A stretch of 64,000 nt of DNA from JADJRH01 sp046351455 (GTDB taxonomy: Bacteria > Myxococcota_A > Polyangia > Polyangiales > Polyangiaceae). The translations under genes were made by a program, and so were the position numbers. The notes beneath the pieces were generated by a model. That model was not told the DNA's origin and ran no database searches. It was given only the letters and a program-made list of their open reading frames with translations. The stretch spans positions 62,001 to 126,000 of the forward strand of contig JAXLYM010000004.1 in the NCBI GenBank assembly GCA_046351455.1. Direction: 5' to 3'. Positions 26,590 through 35,289 of this stretch are shown one piece after another (the first letter of the stretch is position 1; each line of letters begins with the position of its first letter).

Positions 26590-28056
26590 ATGAAAAGCCC
26601 TCTCCGCAAACTACCGCTCTTCGCAGCGACTCTCACGCTGGCGTCGTCCCCTCTCCTCGCCGGGTGCTCCGACGAAGGCGTGGGTCTCACCGGCCTCTCC
26701 TCCTTCAAGGTGGATGTCCTTCAGGTCAACGCGAAGGACCCGCCCGCGATCGACGCGCCGCTGCCCGCGAACATCGGCGATCACGACGACACGTGGGACT
26801 TCCAGATTCAGGCGGTGGACGCGTACGGCAAGCCCGTCGACTTCGACGGTTTCGTCCGCGCGGAGGTCCAGCCGGGCGCCGTGAGCGGCGTCATTCAGGA
26901 GGGATCGCTCGGCCGGAACATCCTCGTGAAGGACGGCGTGGCGAAGGGGCAAATCCTGGCGACTGCCATGTACGGCGCGGCCCGCCTCTGGATCGAGGAC
27001 GACGGCTTCACCCCGGTGGACCCGAGCAAGCCCCCGGCGTGCGCGGACGGCAAGGACAACGATCAGGACGGTCGCATCGATTACCCGGCGGATCCGGGCT
27101 GCGCGTTCGCCAACGACGACACGGAAGAGACCGGCACCGCGGCGTCCGGCGTCTCGGAGATCATCCACTATGCCCTCCCGCGGATCGCGGACATCCAGGG
27201 CACCGGCACGGCGACGCCGTATCCGTTCCAGGGCATTCAGGCCTTCACCGATGCGCCGCAGAACGTGATCGTCACGCGCGTGTCGAGCGACGGGTTCTAC
27301 GTCACGGATCTCGCCGGCCCGGACGGCGCGTCCAACAGCCTGTTCGCGTTCAACTTCAACACGCCGGCGGGCATGCGCGTGTGCGACCGCCTCACGTACC
27401 TCGCCGGCACGATGGGCGAGTTCTTCGGCTTCACCGAGATGAACTTCCCGTCGTACAACGTGAGCTTCATCAAGCAGGGACAGGGCGACTGCCAGGTCCC
27501 CGAGCCGACGGTCATCGACGGAAACACCCTCAAAGACCCTGTCTTGATGGAGACGCTGGAGTCCTCGCTCGTCCGCATCGAGAGCTTCAAGGTGGCTGAT
27601 TTCTTCGGCCCCGGCGCGGCGATCAACAACCACTTCGACGCCGACCACTCGAGCTGCGACCTCAACGGCGACGGCCAGGTCGACTTCACCAACGCGAAGG
27701 AGGCGGCCTGTTCGGACGCCTGCTCCAACAACGCGAAGTGCAGCGAGTGGACGAACTACTCGGCGCGCGGCAACTACGTGGTCTACAGCGGATCCACCGT
27801 CTTCCAGATCAACACGGGCACCGTGACCGGCTTCGATCCGCTTTCCCTCAAGGGCCAGGCGATCCCGGCCGTCACCGGGACGATGCGCGAGTTCTCCGGC
27901 GGCAGCCGAAACTGGACGATCGAGACCCGCTGCCCCGACGACCTGTGCCTCGAAGGCCAGGACTGCGCGAAGGATTTCCCGAACAACCTCATGTCTTCCA
28001 AAGAAGCTTGCGTACGACTCCGCACGACTGACGACCCCGACGAAGGCACCAACTGA
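26590..28056 (+). CDS. Large Asp-rich lipoprotein
   Basis: A 488-residue lipoprotein, ATG 26590 with GAGGAG upstream. The leader ends at LLAGC. Near residue 155 it has DGKDNDQDGRIDYPADPGC, a calcium-binding-like Asp loop common in myxobacterial surface proteins, and a second such loop, DLNGDGQVDF, near residue 357. The regions around TPYPFQGIQAF and VYSGSTVFQINTGTVTGF resemble OB-fold strands of nuclease-associated proteins, but no catalytic motif is seen. Many Cys are probably paired. It lies 11 nt after the nucleotidase gene and 20 nt before the outer-membrane gene, so the three are likely cotranscribed. Confidence 0.72.
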   Translation: MKSPLRKLPLFAATLTLASSPLLAGCSDEGVGLTGLSSFKVDVLQVNAKDPPAIDAPLPANIGDHDDTWDFQIQAVDAYGKPVDFDGFVRAEVQPGAVSGVIQEGSLGRNILVKDGVAKGQILATAMYGAARLWIEDDGFTPVDPSKPPACADGKDNDQDGRIDYPADPGCAFANDDTEETGTAASGVSEIIHYALPRIADIQGTGTATPYPFQGIQAFTDAPQNVIVTRVSSDGFYVTDLAGPDGASNSLFAFNFNTPAGMRVCDRLTYLAGTMGEFFGFTEMNFPSYNVSFIKQGQGDCQVPEPTVIDGNTLKDPVLMETLESSLVRIESFKVADFFGPGAAINNHFDADHSSCDLNGDGQVDFTNAKEAACSDACSNNAKCSEWTNYSARGNYVVYSGSTVFQINTGTVTGFDPLSLKGQAIPAVTGTMREFSGGSRNWTIETRCPDDLCLEGQDCAKDFPNNLMSSKEACVRLRTTDDPDEGTN

Positions 28057-28076
28057 CCCCCTCCGGTCGACCCCCT

Positions 28077-30116
28077 ATGCTCCGACGCCGCGCGCTCGCG
28101 CCCACCGCAACTCTCCTCCTCTTGTGCCTCGCGACCCCCGCGTTGGCGCAGCAACCAGGCCCCGACGCGCCCGCGCCCACCGCGGCGGAGCTGCGTGAGA
28201 AAGGCCGCGCAGCCCTCGCCGGCGGCGACGTCGCAGGCGCCTGTCTGCTCTTCGAGCAGAGCTATCAGGCCGCCGCGAAGCCCGGATCGACGGGGCTCGC
28301 CGCGGACGACGTGCTCTTCGATCTGGCCCAGTGCCACGAGAAGCAGGGCAAGGCCGCCATCGCCGCCGCCGAATACGAGCAGATCGCGTCCGGCGCGAGC
28401 GGCAACGCCGCGGAGGCGAAGAAGCGGGCCGAGGCGCTCCGTTCGCCGCCCGGACAGCCTCTCCAGCCGCCCGCGGGCGGACCAACCGGACCCAAGGACG
28501 GCGGGTCGACGGGCGCTCCGACAGGCCCCCTCGACAAGCCGGACGCGCCGCCTCCGCCCGCCCCGGACAAGGACAAGGACAAGTCGTCGTTGCCCATCCG
28601 GCTCGGCGATTTCATGGACACCCGCCTCTCCTGGACGTTCGGCGACGACGATCTCCTGCACGCGACGGGCGTGGCGCAGCCGCTCTCCCCGGACGCGGCG
28701 GTCGGTGATCGCAAGACGTACCGCCTCTTCTTCGACAACCTGAACTCGCGCTTCGGCGGCCGCGAGAACATCACGCACCTCGGCCTCTACAAGAAGATGC
28801 CGGGCTTCATCGACGGCCTCGACACCGAGGCTTCGCTCGTGGTCCGCCTCGACATCGCGGAGCTCGCGAAGGGCGCGAACAACCTCAACAAGGCCATCTA
28901 CGACGCCGGCTCCTACATCCGCGCGTTCTACCACGTGGACGGCAAGAAGGACGGCAAGAGCGGCTTCGGCATCACGCTCTTCCCCTTGGATACGGACCGT
29001 ATGCGCCTCGGCTACCTCTACGACATCTCGTGGGGCGGCACGGCGGCGAACATCAATCAGTCGATCTTCCCGCGCATCCAGGGCGGCGCGCCCGGCGGAC
29101 GGCTGGAGTTCCAGGGCGAGAAATGGGGCGCCTTCCTCGGCCTCAAGACGGCGCAGCTCATCCAGACGGAGCTCGTGCTCAAGTCCGGCGGCTCCAACGA
29201 GGTCGAGGCCGTGAAGATCGGCCAGACCAACTACGGCGTGATGCTGGGCGGCAACGTCGATATCGGCGACATGCTCCGCGTCGACGTGGGCGGCGGCTAC
29301 TTCCAGCAAGGCAAGTTCGACCTGCCGGGCGTCTTCGGAAAGCCGGTGTACACGTTCGGTGAGAGCGCGCGCATCGTCATCAAGGACAAGGACGAGCGCG
29401 CCCCGCGATCGGTCGACTTCCTCCTCTACCGCAACGACCCGAACAAGCCTCAGATCCTCTTCGCGCCGGAGGTCTACACCCCCGGAAAGACCACCTGGTC
29501 CATCGCGGTCGAGGAAGACGTCCTGTGGCAGAACCTCGCCAACTTCGAGACGCCGGACGCGACGACGCTGCAGCCCGCGCTCGCGGCCGCCGTCACCGGC
29601 GCGTTGAAGAGCGGCTATCTGCGCGCGAGCGTGGCCGGCATTTACCGTGACCTGCCCTTCGTGCTCCGCAATCAGCCGAGCTTCATCCCCTTCGAGACGA
29701 TCCCGAAGGCCGCGACGACGCAGAACGAGCTCTTCTTCGCGGCCTCGTTCGACTACCACTTCCCGTCGGTGCATCTGACTCCGGGCTTCGGCGCCGGTCT
29801 GCAGTTCCCGGCGCAGTTCAAGACCAGCTCGATCGACGCGAATTCCTCGCCGATCAACCGCACCGTCGTCATCCGCGAGCAGGGCAACATCGCCATCCTC
29901 CCTCTCAACCGCGACGGCGTGCCGATCTTCCAGGCTCGCCTCAGCCTCAAGTGGGATATGTCGAGCATCATGAGCGTGCTCGGCTGGATCCAGTACGTGC
30001 GCGACAACAACGGCACGTTCATCGACCGCGACCCCAACGAGGGCACGGTCACGCAGCGCACCTTCCTCTCGCCTGACTTCCTCGGCTTCGGGCTGTCCGC
30101 TCAAGCCCGCTTCTGA
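28077..30116 (+). CDS. Outer-membrane porin-like protein with N-terminal TPR segment
   Basis: A 679-residue exported protein. The signal peptide ends at about ALAQQPG. Residues 36-120 form a TPR-like unit (EKGRAALAGGDVAGACLLFEQ, then LFDLAQCHEKQGKAAIAAAEY), and a Pro/Gly/Lys-rich linker follows. From about residue 175 to the end the sequence alternates aromatic and polar residues in strands (DTRLSWTFGDDDLL, SYIRAFYHVDGKK, FFAASFDYHFPSVHLTPGFGAG) and finishes in SAQARF with a terminal Phe, the classic signal for barrel insertion. Probably a large beta-barrel that sits in the outer membrane next to the nucleotidase and lipoprotein. Confidence 0.75.
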   Translation: MLRRRALAPTATLLLLCLATPALAQQPGPDAPAPTAAELREKGRAALAGGDVAGACLLFEQSYQAAAKPGSTGLAADDVLFDLAQCHEKQGKAAIAAAEYEQIASGASGNAAEAKKRAEALRSPPGQPLQPPAGGPTGPKDGGSTGAPTGPLDKPDAPPPPAPDKDKDKSSLPIRLGDFMDTRLSWTFGDDDLLHATGVAQPLSPDAAVGDRKTYRLFFDNLNSRFGGRENITHLGLYKKMPGFIDGLDTEASLVVRLDIAELAKGANNLNKAIYDAGSYIRAFYHVDGKKDGKSGFGITLFPLDTDRMRLGYLYDISWGGTAANINQSIFPRIQGGAPGGRLEFQGEKWGAFLGLKTAQLIQTELVLKSGGSNEVEAVKIGQTNYGVMLGGNVDIGDMLRVDVGGGYFQQGKFDLPGVFGKPVYTFGESARIVIKDKDERAPRSVDFLLYRNDPNKPQILFAPEVYTPGKTTWSIAVEEDVLWQNLANFETPDATTLQPALAAAVTGALKSGYLRASVAGIYRDLPFVLRNQPSFIPFETIPKAATTQNELFFAASFDYHFPSVHLTPGFGAGLQFPAQFKTSSIDANSSPINRTVVIREQGNIAILPLNRDGVPIFQARLSLKWDMSSIMSVLGWIQYVRDNNGTFIDRDPNEGTVTQRTFLSPDFLGFGLSAQARF

Positions 30117-30256
30117 TCCCCACGATCCGCCTCGAACCGCTCGTTGCACGGCGTGACGTCGATGCACTTGGTTCGCATTTCCATGCACGCCCTGCACAGC
30201 CCGTTTTCCGGTGCATTCCGCGCTGAGAACGGGCCGGGGCGTTTTTCCCACGATCG

Positions 30257-30274
30257 ATTCTCACGCCTGAGAAT
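30257..30274. promoter_or_regulatory. Hairpin/dyad ahead of the respiratory operon
   Basis: A perfect 7-bp dyad (ATTCTCA / TGAGAAT, 4-nt spacer) lies about 70 bp before the Rieske gene. A related half-word, GTCTCACACCTGAAG, follows 15 bp later. It could be a regulator site or a weak terminator for the preceding gene. Confidence 0.35.
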
Positions 30275-30341
30275 GCAATCAGAATCCCCGTCTCACACCT
30301 GAAGAGGCCTCTCTGGCACGCGCGGTGATCAGCGCCGTTGC

Positions 30342-30917
30342 GTGAGCGAGACACCCCCTCCCCCATCGGACCGAGTCCTCTCCCCCGACAACCCGGGCGC
30401 GACTGAAGGTGCTCCGGAGCCCCCGGAGGAGCCGGAGCGCCGCGATTTCCTGTCCAAAGCGTCCTCCGTCGCGATGGCGGCCGGGCTCGCGGCGGCGTAC
30501 GGCGGGCTCGGGCTCATCGGCGTACGGTACCTTTACCCGGCCAGTAAGAAGCGCACCGCGTGGATGTACGTGGTCGACCTGGCCTCTTTCAAGAAAGGCG
30601 CCTCTACCCCTTTCCGCACTCCCAGCGGTGAGAAAGTGATGATCGCGCGCGTCGGGGACGGAGACGACCCCTCCGCGTTCGTCGCGCTCTCCAGCACGTG
30701 CCCGCACCTCGGCTGTCAGGTGCACTGGGAAGGGGGCCAGAATCGCTTCTTCTGCCCCTGTCACAATGGCACCTTCGACGCGACCGGCATCGCCACGGGT
30801 GGCCCCCCGAAGGAAGCGGGCCAGTCGCTCCCACGATATCCCCTCAAGATCGAGCGAGGCCTCCTCTACATCGAGGTCGCGGTCGAGACGCTGCCCGCCG
30901 AAGGGAGGCACGGATGA
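30342..30917 (+). CDS. Rieske 2Fe-2S protein of a cytochrome b complex
   Basis: Electron-transfer subunit of a quinol-oxidising Rieske/cytochrome b complex. GTG start at 30342. A Pro/Glu-rich N-terminus of about 33 residues leads to a twin-arginine motif (RRDFLSKAS) and a hydrophobic anchor (AMAAGLAAAYGGLGLIG), consistent with Tat insertion and a membrane-tethered head outside. The cluster-binding boxes are CPHLGC and CPCHNG, with the usual Cys and His ligands. At 191 residues it fits the family. Its stop overlaps the start of the cytochrome b gene (ATGA), so translation is coupled. First gene of a three-gene respiratory operon. Confidence 0.94.
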   Translation: MSETPPPPSDRVLSPDNPGATEGAPEPPEEPERRDFLSKASSVAMAAGLAAAYGGLGLIGVRYLYPASKKRTAWMYVVDLASFKKGASTPFRTPSGEKVMIARVGDGDDPSAFVALSSTCPHLGCQVHWEGGQNRFFCPCHNGTFDATGIATGGPPKEAGQSLPRYPLKIERGLLYIEVAVETLPAEGRHG

Positions 30918-31963
30918 GCCGCCTCAGCGACGCGATCCAGGAGCGCCTGCCGGTCCAGCCGGGCGCCCTCGCGCACCTCACGAACGAGCCAGTCCCGAGC
31001 CACCTCAAGCGCTGGTGGTTCGCCCTCGGCGGCACGCCCGCCTACCTCTTCTTCATCCAGATCGTAACTGGCATTCTCCTCGCGTTCTATTACCAGCCCG
31101 CGCCGGAGACAGCGTACGAGTCGGTGCGCTACATCACGCACGACACGAGCTTCGGCTGGTACCTGCGCAGCATCCACAAGTGGGGCGCGACGCTGATGAT
31201 CGCGGCCGTCGTGCTGCACCAGATGCGCGTCTTCTTCACGGGCGCCTTCCGCAAGCCGCGCGAGCTCAACTGGATGGTGGGAGTCTGTCTCCTCCTCACG
31301 ACGCTGATCCTCGGCTTCACGGGGTACAGCCTCGTGTTCGAGCAGCTCAGCTTCTGGGGCGCCACCGTCGGCGCCAACATCTCCGACAAGGTGCCTGTCG
31401 TCGGCTCGATCGCGAAGAACCTCCTCCTCGGCGGCGATTCGTACAACGAGCACACGCTGCCCCGCTTCTTCGTGCTGCACGCGGCCGTCTTGCCGGTCCT
31501 GCTCGTCCTGCTCCTGGTCATCCACATCGCGATGATCCGGATTCAGGGCGTGACCGAATTCCACTTCGAGGACGAGCCGAAGGCCGCGAAGAAGCACTTC
31601 CCGTTCTTCCCGGATCACGTGCTGTCGGAGCTCGTGATCGGCCTCGGCCTCATGATCGTGCTCTCGGCGCTGTCGATGGCGCTGCCCGCGGGCCTCGGCC
31701 CGAAGGCGGATCCGCTCACGACGCCGGAGGTCATCAAGCCCGAGTGGTTCTTCTATGTCGCGTTCCGCTGGCTCAAGCTCCTGTCGGGGACGGCCGCGGT
31801 GCTCAGCATGGGGTTCATCCTCTTCACCATCCTCGCCTGGCCCTTCATCGACGCGCAGATCCGAAAGCGCTGGAAGGGCAGCGAGGCCACCGTCTGGATT
31901 GGCATCCTCGGAGTCGCCGCCATCTTGGGGCTCACGATCTGGGAAGCCGTCGTCGCGCACTGA
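30914..31963 (+). CDS. Cytochrome b (b6-type, fused with subunit IV-like part)
   Basis: Membrane di-haem subunit of a bc-type complex that oxidises quinol. The 349 residues hold about eight helices: a four-helix haem-binding core followed by a part equivalent to subunit IV with the KPEWFFYVAFRWLK motif (PEW quinol site). Haem ligands are His88 and His102 (13 residues between) and His189 and His204 (14 between). The 13/14 spacing is that of cytochrome b6, whereas mitochondrial-type cytochrome b has 13/13. The SIHKWGATLM and SFWGATVGAN stretches are also typical. It overlaps the Rieske gene and is followed 15 nt later by the multihaem cytochrome. No separate cytochrome c1 or f gene is present. 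Confidence 0.94.
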   Translation: MSRLSDAIQERLPVQPGALAHLTNEPVPSHLKRWWFALGGTPAYLFFIQIVTGILLAFYYQPAPETAYESVRYITHDTSFGWYLRSIHKWGATLMIAAVVLHQMRVFFTGAFRKPRELNWMVGVCLLLTTLILGFTGYSLVFEQLSFWGATVGANISDKVPVVGSIAKNLLLGGDSYNEHTLPRFFVLHAAVLPVLLVLLLVIHIAMIRIQGVTEFHFEDEPKAAKKHFPFFPDHVLSELVIGLGLMIVLSALSMALPAGLGPKADPLTTPEVIKPEWFFYVAFRWLKLLSGTAAVLSMGFILFTILAWPFIDAQIRKRWKGSEATVWIGILGVAAILGLTIWEAVVAH

Positions 31964-31978
31964 AACAGGAGTATCGCC

Positions 31979-33637
31979 GTGACGCTCAAGACCAAGAGAA
32001 TCGTGATCGCCGTACTGGCAAGCTGCTTCGTGGCCTCTCTCCTCTTCGTTCAATGGATGGAAATCCTGCGAAAGAAGCAGGAGGCCGGGCTCACCCCACA
32101 GCCGATCCTGGTGCCAGCCAGCTCCAAAGACTGCGTGGACTGCCACACGAAGAGCAGCCCGGGCATCGTCGAGCACTGGAATGGATCGGAGCACTCGAAG
32201 AAGGGAGTCGGCTGCTTCGACTGCCACACCGCGGACAAGGACGACGTCGACGCGTTCCAGCACTACGGCGCCACGATCGCGACGATCGTGACCCCGAGGG
32301 ACTGCGGGCGCTGCCACGGAGAGGTCGCCGCGGAGTTCGGCCGGAGCCACCACGCGAAGGCCGGAAACATCCTCGCCTCGCTGGACAACCTCCTCGCCGA
32401 GACGGTGGAGGGCGCGCGCGTGCCCTTCAACCCGCACTCCTTCACGCCGGGCCGCGACGAGAAGGGGCCTGTCAACGGGATGGCCAGCGTGCAGTCCGGT
32501 TGCAAGCAGTGCCACGGTGAGAAGGTGGCCCTCAAGACGACGACTGGCACCCTCGTGACCGTGGACGATCTCAAGCCCGGCGACGACGGAAAGCCCACGA
32601 ACAAGGCGATCCTGAGCACCATCGCCCGCGACCAGAACGGCAAGCCCGAGCTGGATCCGTCGGCGTGGCCCAACACGGGTATCGGCCGACTGAACCTCGA
32701 CGGCTCGAAGGGGTCCTGTTCGGCGTGCCACAGCCGACACGACTTCTCCCCGCGGCGCGCGCGCCAGCCGGAGAACTGCGGCAAATGCCACCTCGGCCCG
32801 GATCACCCGCAGAAGGAGATCTACGAGGAGTCGAAGCACGGCGTCGCCTTCCGCGACCTCAAGGACCAGATGAAGCTGGACGGACAGACCTGGATCCTCG
32901 GCAAGGACTACTCGCAGGCTCCGACGTGCGCGACGTGCCACATGTCCGGCAACTCGCGCAACGGCGGCCGCGTCACGCACGACCCCGGAGAGCGCATCTC
33001 CTGGACGAACAGGCCGTCGATCAGCATGGTGATGGACACCGACGCCGAGCACCGCGTCGTGACCGAGAAGGACCCCGAGAAGCGTCGCGCGCTCGTCACC
33101 GACACGTGGCAGCAGAAGCGCGGCCGCATGAAGGAGGTCTGTTCGCACTGCCACGGTGACGAGTTCGTCAACGGCTTCTACAAGCAATATGACGACTTCG
33201 TGGTCCTCTTCAACGAGAAGTTCTCGAAGCCCGGACAGAAGATCATGGACGCGCTCCTCGCGGAGGGCCTGATCACGAAGAAGGGATTCGACGAGAAGAT
33301 CGAGTGGACGTGGTATTACCTCTGGCACCATGAAGGCCGCCGCGCCCGCCACGGCGCGTCGATGATGGCGCCGGACTACACGCACTGGCACGGCATGTAC
33401 GAGGTCGCGGACCGCTTCTACACGCAGCTCCTGCCCGAAGCGCACGAGATCACCGAGAAGGCCGCGCAGAACGGCAAGAAGGAGCAGGCCGACCGCGTCG
33501 AGGCCGTGATCGCCGAGATCCTGGCCCGTCCGGAGCACAAGTGGATTCTCCCGCCCGCGCCGGACGCCTCCGCTTCGCCCTCCGCCACGCCCTCCGCGGC
33601 GCCCACCGCCGCGCCCACCGCCGCTCCGAAGAAGTAA
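31979..33637 (+). CDS. Octahaem cytochrome c of the hydroxylamine oxidoreductase family, membrane-anchored
   Basis: A periplasmic multihaem redox enzyme or electron conduit. GTG 31979 with AGGAG 8 nt upstream. Residues 7-27 form one membrane anchor with no obvious cleavage site. Eight CXXCH haem motifs are seen at about residues 52, 79, 109, 175, 247, 267, 317 and 388, the count expected of the HAO/octahaem nitrite reductase family. Family-like segments are THDPGERISWTNRP after the seventh motif and YYLWHHEGRRARHGA with MMAPDYTHWHGMYE after the eighth. The last 30 residues are a Pro/Ala/Ser linker. Members oxidise hydroxylamine or hydrazine, or reduce nitrite. Which applies depends on a cross-linking Tyr I cannot place without alignment. 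It takes the place of cytochrome c1 in this operon. Confidence 0.88.
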   Translation: MTLKTKRIVIAVLASCFVASLLFVQWMEILRKKQEAGLTPQPILVPASSKDCVDCHTKSSPGIVEHWNGSEHSKKGVGCFDCHTADKDDVDAFQHYGATIATIVTPRDCGRCHGEVAAEFGRSHHAKAGNILASLDNLLAETVEGARVPFNPHSFTPGRDEKGPVNGMASVQSGCKQCHGEKVALKTTTGTLVTVDDLKPGDDGKPTNKAILSTIARDQNGKPELDPSAWPNTGIGRLNLDGSKGSCSACHSRHDFSPRRARQPENCGKCHLGPDHPQKEIYEESKHGVAFRDLKDQMKLDGQTWILGKDYSQAPTCATCHMSGNSRNGGRVTHDPGERISWTNRPSISMVMDTDAEHRVVTEKDPEKRRALVTDTWQQKRGRMKEVCSHCHGDEFVNGFYKQYDDFVVLFNEKFSKPGQKIMDALLAEGLITKKGFDEKIEWTWYYLWHHEGRRARHGASMMAPDYTHWHGMYEVADRFYTQLLPEAHEITEKAAQNGKKEQADRVEAVIAEILARPEHKWILPPAPDASASPSATPSAAPTAAPTAAPKK

Positions 33638-33672
33638 TCCCGACGGGGCCGATCGGGTATGCTCCCGGCCCG

Positions 33673-35289
33673 ATGGCTCCGTTCACCACGGCCGATCTCG
33701 ACGCGATCCCCCGGCTCGGTTGGGTGCGCGCGCCCACCGAGGTGACGGATCTGCCGCGCACGGCGGACGTGTTCGGCCTCGCGCACCTCGCCGTCAAACG
33801 GGACGATCTCCTGCCTCCGCTGCACGGCGGCTCCAAACCCCGAAAGCTCGAATACATCCTGGCGCGGGAGCCCTTCACCGAGGCGCCCGCGTGGGCCTCT
33901 CCGGGCGCGATCGGGTCCGGATCGCTCGTCGCCCTCACCGACGCGGCGCGCACGCTGGGCCGCAAGCTGGAAGCGTACATGTTCTGGACTCCCCTGTCCG
34001 AGGGGACCACCGAGAATCTGGCCTTCACCGCCTCCGGCCCGACGACGATTCACTACCACGGCTCGCGGACGACACTGGCCCTCTTCAGCCCGTCGGTGCT
34101 CATCGGCAAGAAGATCCGCGGCGCGCCGGTGATCGCGGCCGGCGCCACCACCGCCGCGGGGATGTTGGGGTCCCTGCGCGCGGGGCTGGAGCTGTGCGAG
34201 CAGATCAAGAGCGGCGAAGTGCCGGAGCCGGAGAGGCTCTATGTCGCGTTCGGCTCCGGCGGCACCGCGGTCGGCCTCGCGATGGGGCTCGCGATGGGGG
34301 GAGTCGCGACGGTGGTGTCCGCGATCGCCGTCGTCGAGCGGCCGCTCGCCACGCAGGCGCGCGTGCGATCGCTGCAAAAGGAGCTCACGGAAGAGCTCGC
34401 GAGGTGGAAGATCCCGGCGCCGAAAGGGCCTCTCCCGCTGGTGCTCGATCACGCGTTCGTCGGCGGCGGATACGCGATCCCCACCAAGGAGTCGCTCGCG
34501 GCGTGCGAGACGCTGGCCCACGAGGACATCCACCTGGAGCCGGTGTATACAGGCAAGGCGATGGCCGCGGTGCTCGCGGACGTGCGGCGCCACGGACTTC
34601 GAAACGCCCTGTTCTGGCTCACCAAGCGCAGAGGGCCTCTGCCCGAGGCGGAAGGCTGGCGCGACAAACTGCCGCGCGCGCTCCGGAAGAGGCTGGATGC
34701 GGAGGAGCACCCGCCCAAGATCCCGCGGCGAAAGGTGCTGATGGCGCTCGGCGCGGCGGCGGCGATCGGCGTCGCGATCCGGGTGACCGGCTATCCGGAC
34801 ATCGACTGGTACGGAGAGGTATTGACCGCCACCGAAGCGCTGGTGTTGCGGGCGGCGGCGGAGGTGCTCGTGCCCGAGGCGACACGGCAGGAGATCGAGG
34901 CCGTCGCGGATCGAGTCGACCTCTACGTGGTGGGGCTCCCGCGCGACGTGCAGTGGCAGATCCACGGCATGCTGGCGCTCATCGAGCACGCGACTCCGAT
35001 CCTCGGCGAGCGGATCCCCCGGTTCACGCGGCTCGACATCCCCGCGCGCGACGCCTACCTGCGCGGGCTCGAAGCGGCGGGCGGGACTCGGTCGCAGGCG
35101 TACCGCGGGCTGCGCGACCTCGTGATGCTCGGGCTCTACCAGCAGCCGTCCACGTGGATGGTGCTTGAATACAACGGGCCCAAGGTCGCGCTCGACTACG
35201 ATCCGCACGGTCCGCAGCGCCTCGCGTGGCCGGCCTACGACGCGATGGTGGCGCCGGCGGGCGCGCTCCCGAAGGCGGTGGTCAAGTGA
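33673..35289 (+). CDS. Fusion: PLP-dependent D-cysteine desulfhydrase-like domain plus GMC-oxidoreductase small-subunit-like domain
   Basis: A 538-residue two-part protein. Residues 1-340 resemble the ACC deaminase / D-cysteine desulfhydrase branch of PLP enzymes: GGSKPRKLEYIL holds the likely PLP lysine (Lys55), and AFGSGGTAVGLAMGL is the phosphate-binding Gly loop. The usual Asn before the Lys is Ser, and the SNH-type box is altered (GSGSLVAL), so activity is uncertain. At residue 352 a PRRKVLMALGAAAAIG stretch looks like a Tat signal or membrane anchor in mid-protein. The last 165 residues resemble the small subunit of GMC-type dehydrogenases (gluconate 2-dehydrogenase subunit 3 family). 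The stop overlaps the next gene, a GMC oxidoreductase (GTGA). An internal start near 34735 is possible. Confidence 0.75.
   Translation: MAPFTTADLDAIPRLGWVRAPTEVTDLPRTADVFGLAHLAVKRDDLLPPLHGGSKPRKLEYILAREPFTEAPAWASPGAIGSGSLVALTDAARTLGRKLEAYMFWTPLSEGTTENLAFTASGPTTIHYHGSRTTLALFSPSVLIGKKIRGAPVIAAGATTAAGMLGSLRAGLELCEQIKSGEVPEPERLYVAFGSGGTAVGLAMGLAMGGVATVVSAIAVVERPLATQARVRSLQKELTEELARWKIPAPKGPLPLVLDHAFVGGGYAIPTKESLAACETLAHEDIHLEPVYTGKAMAAVLADVRRHGLRNALFWLTKRRGPLPEAEGWRDKLPRALRKRLDAEEHPPKIPRRKVLMALGAAAAIGVAIRVTGYPDIDWYGEVLTATEALVLRAAAEVLVPEATRQEIEAVADRVDLYVVGLPRDVQWQIHGMLALIEHATPILGERIPRFTRLDIPARDAYLRGLEAAGGTRSQAYRGLRDLVMLGLYQQPSTWMVLEYNGPKVALDYDPHGPQRLAWPAYDAMVAPAGALPKAVVK

Noticed and set aside
30117..30341. 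Possible small RNA or tRNA between the barrel gene and the Rieske gene
   Set aside because: I could not fold a cloverleaf or find a clear terminator. Only the 7-bp dyad at 30257 is supportable.
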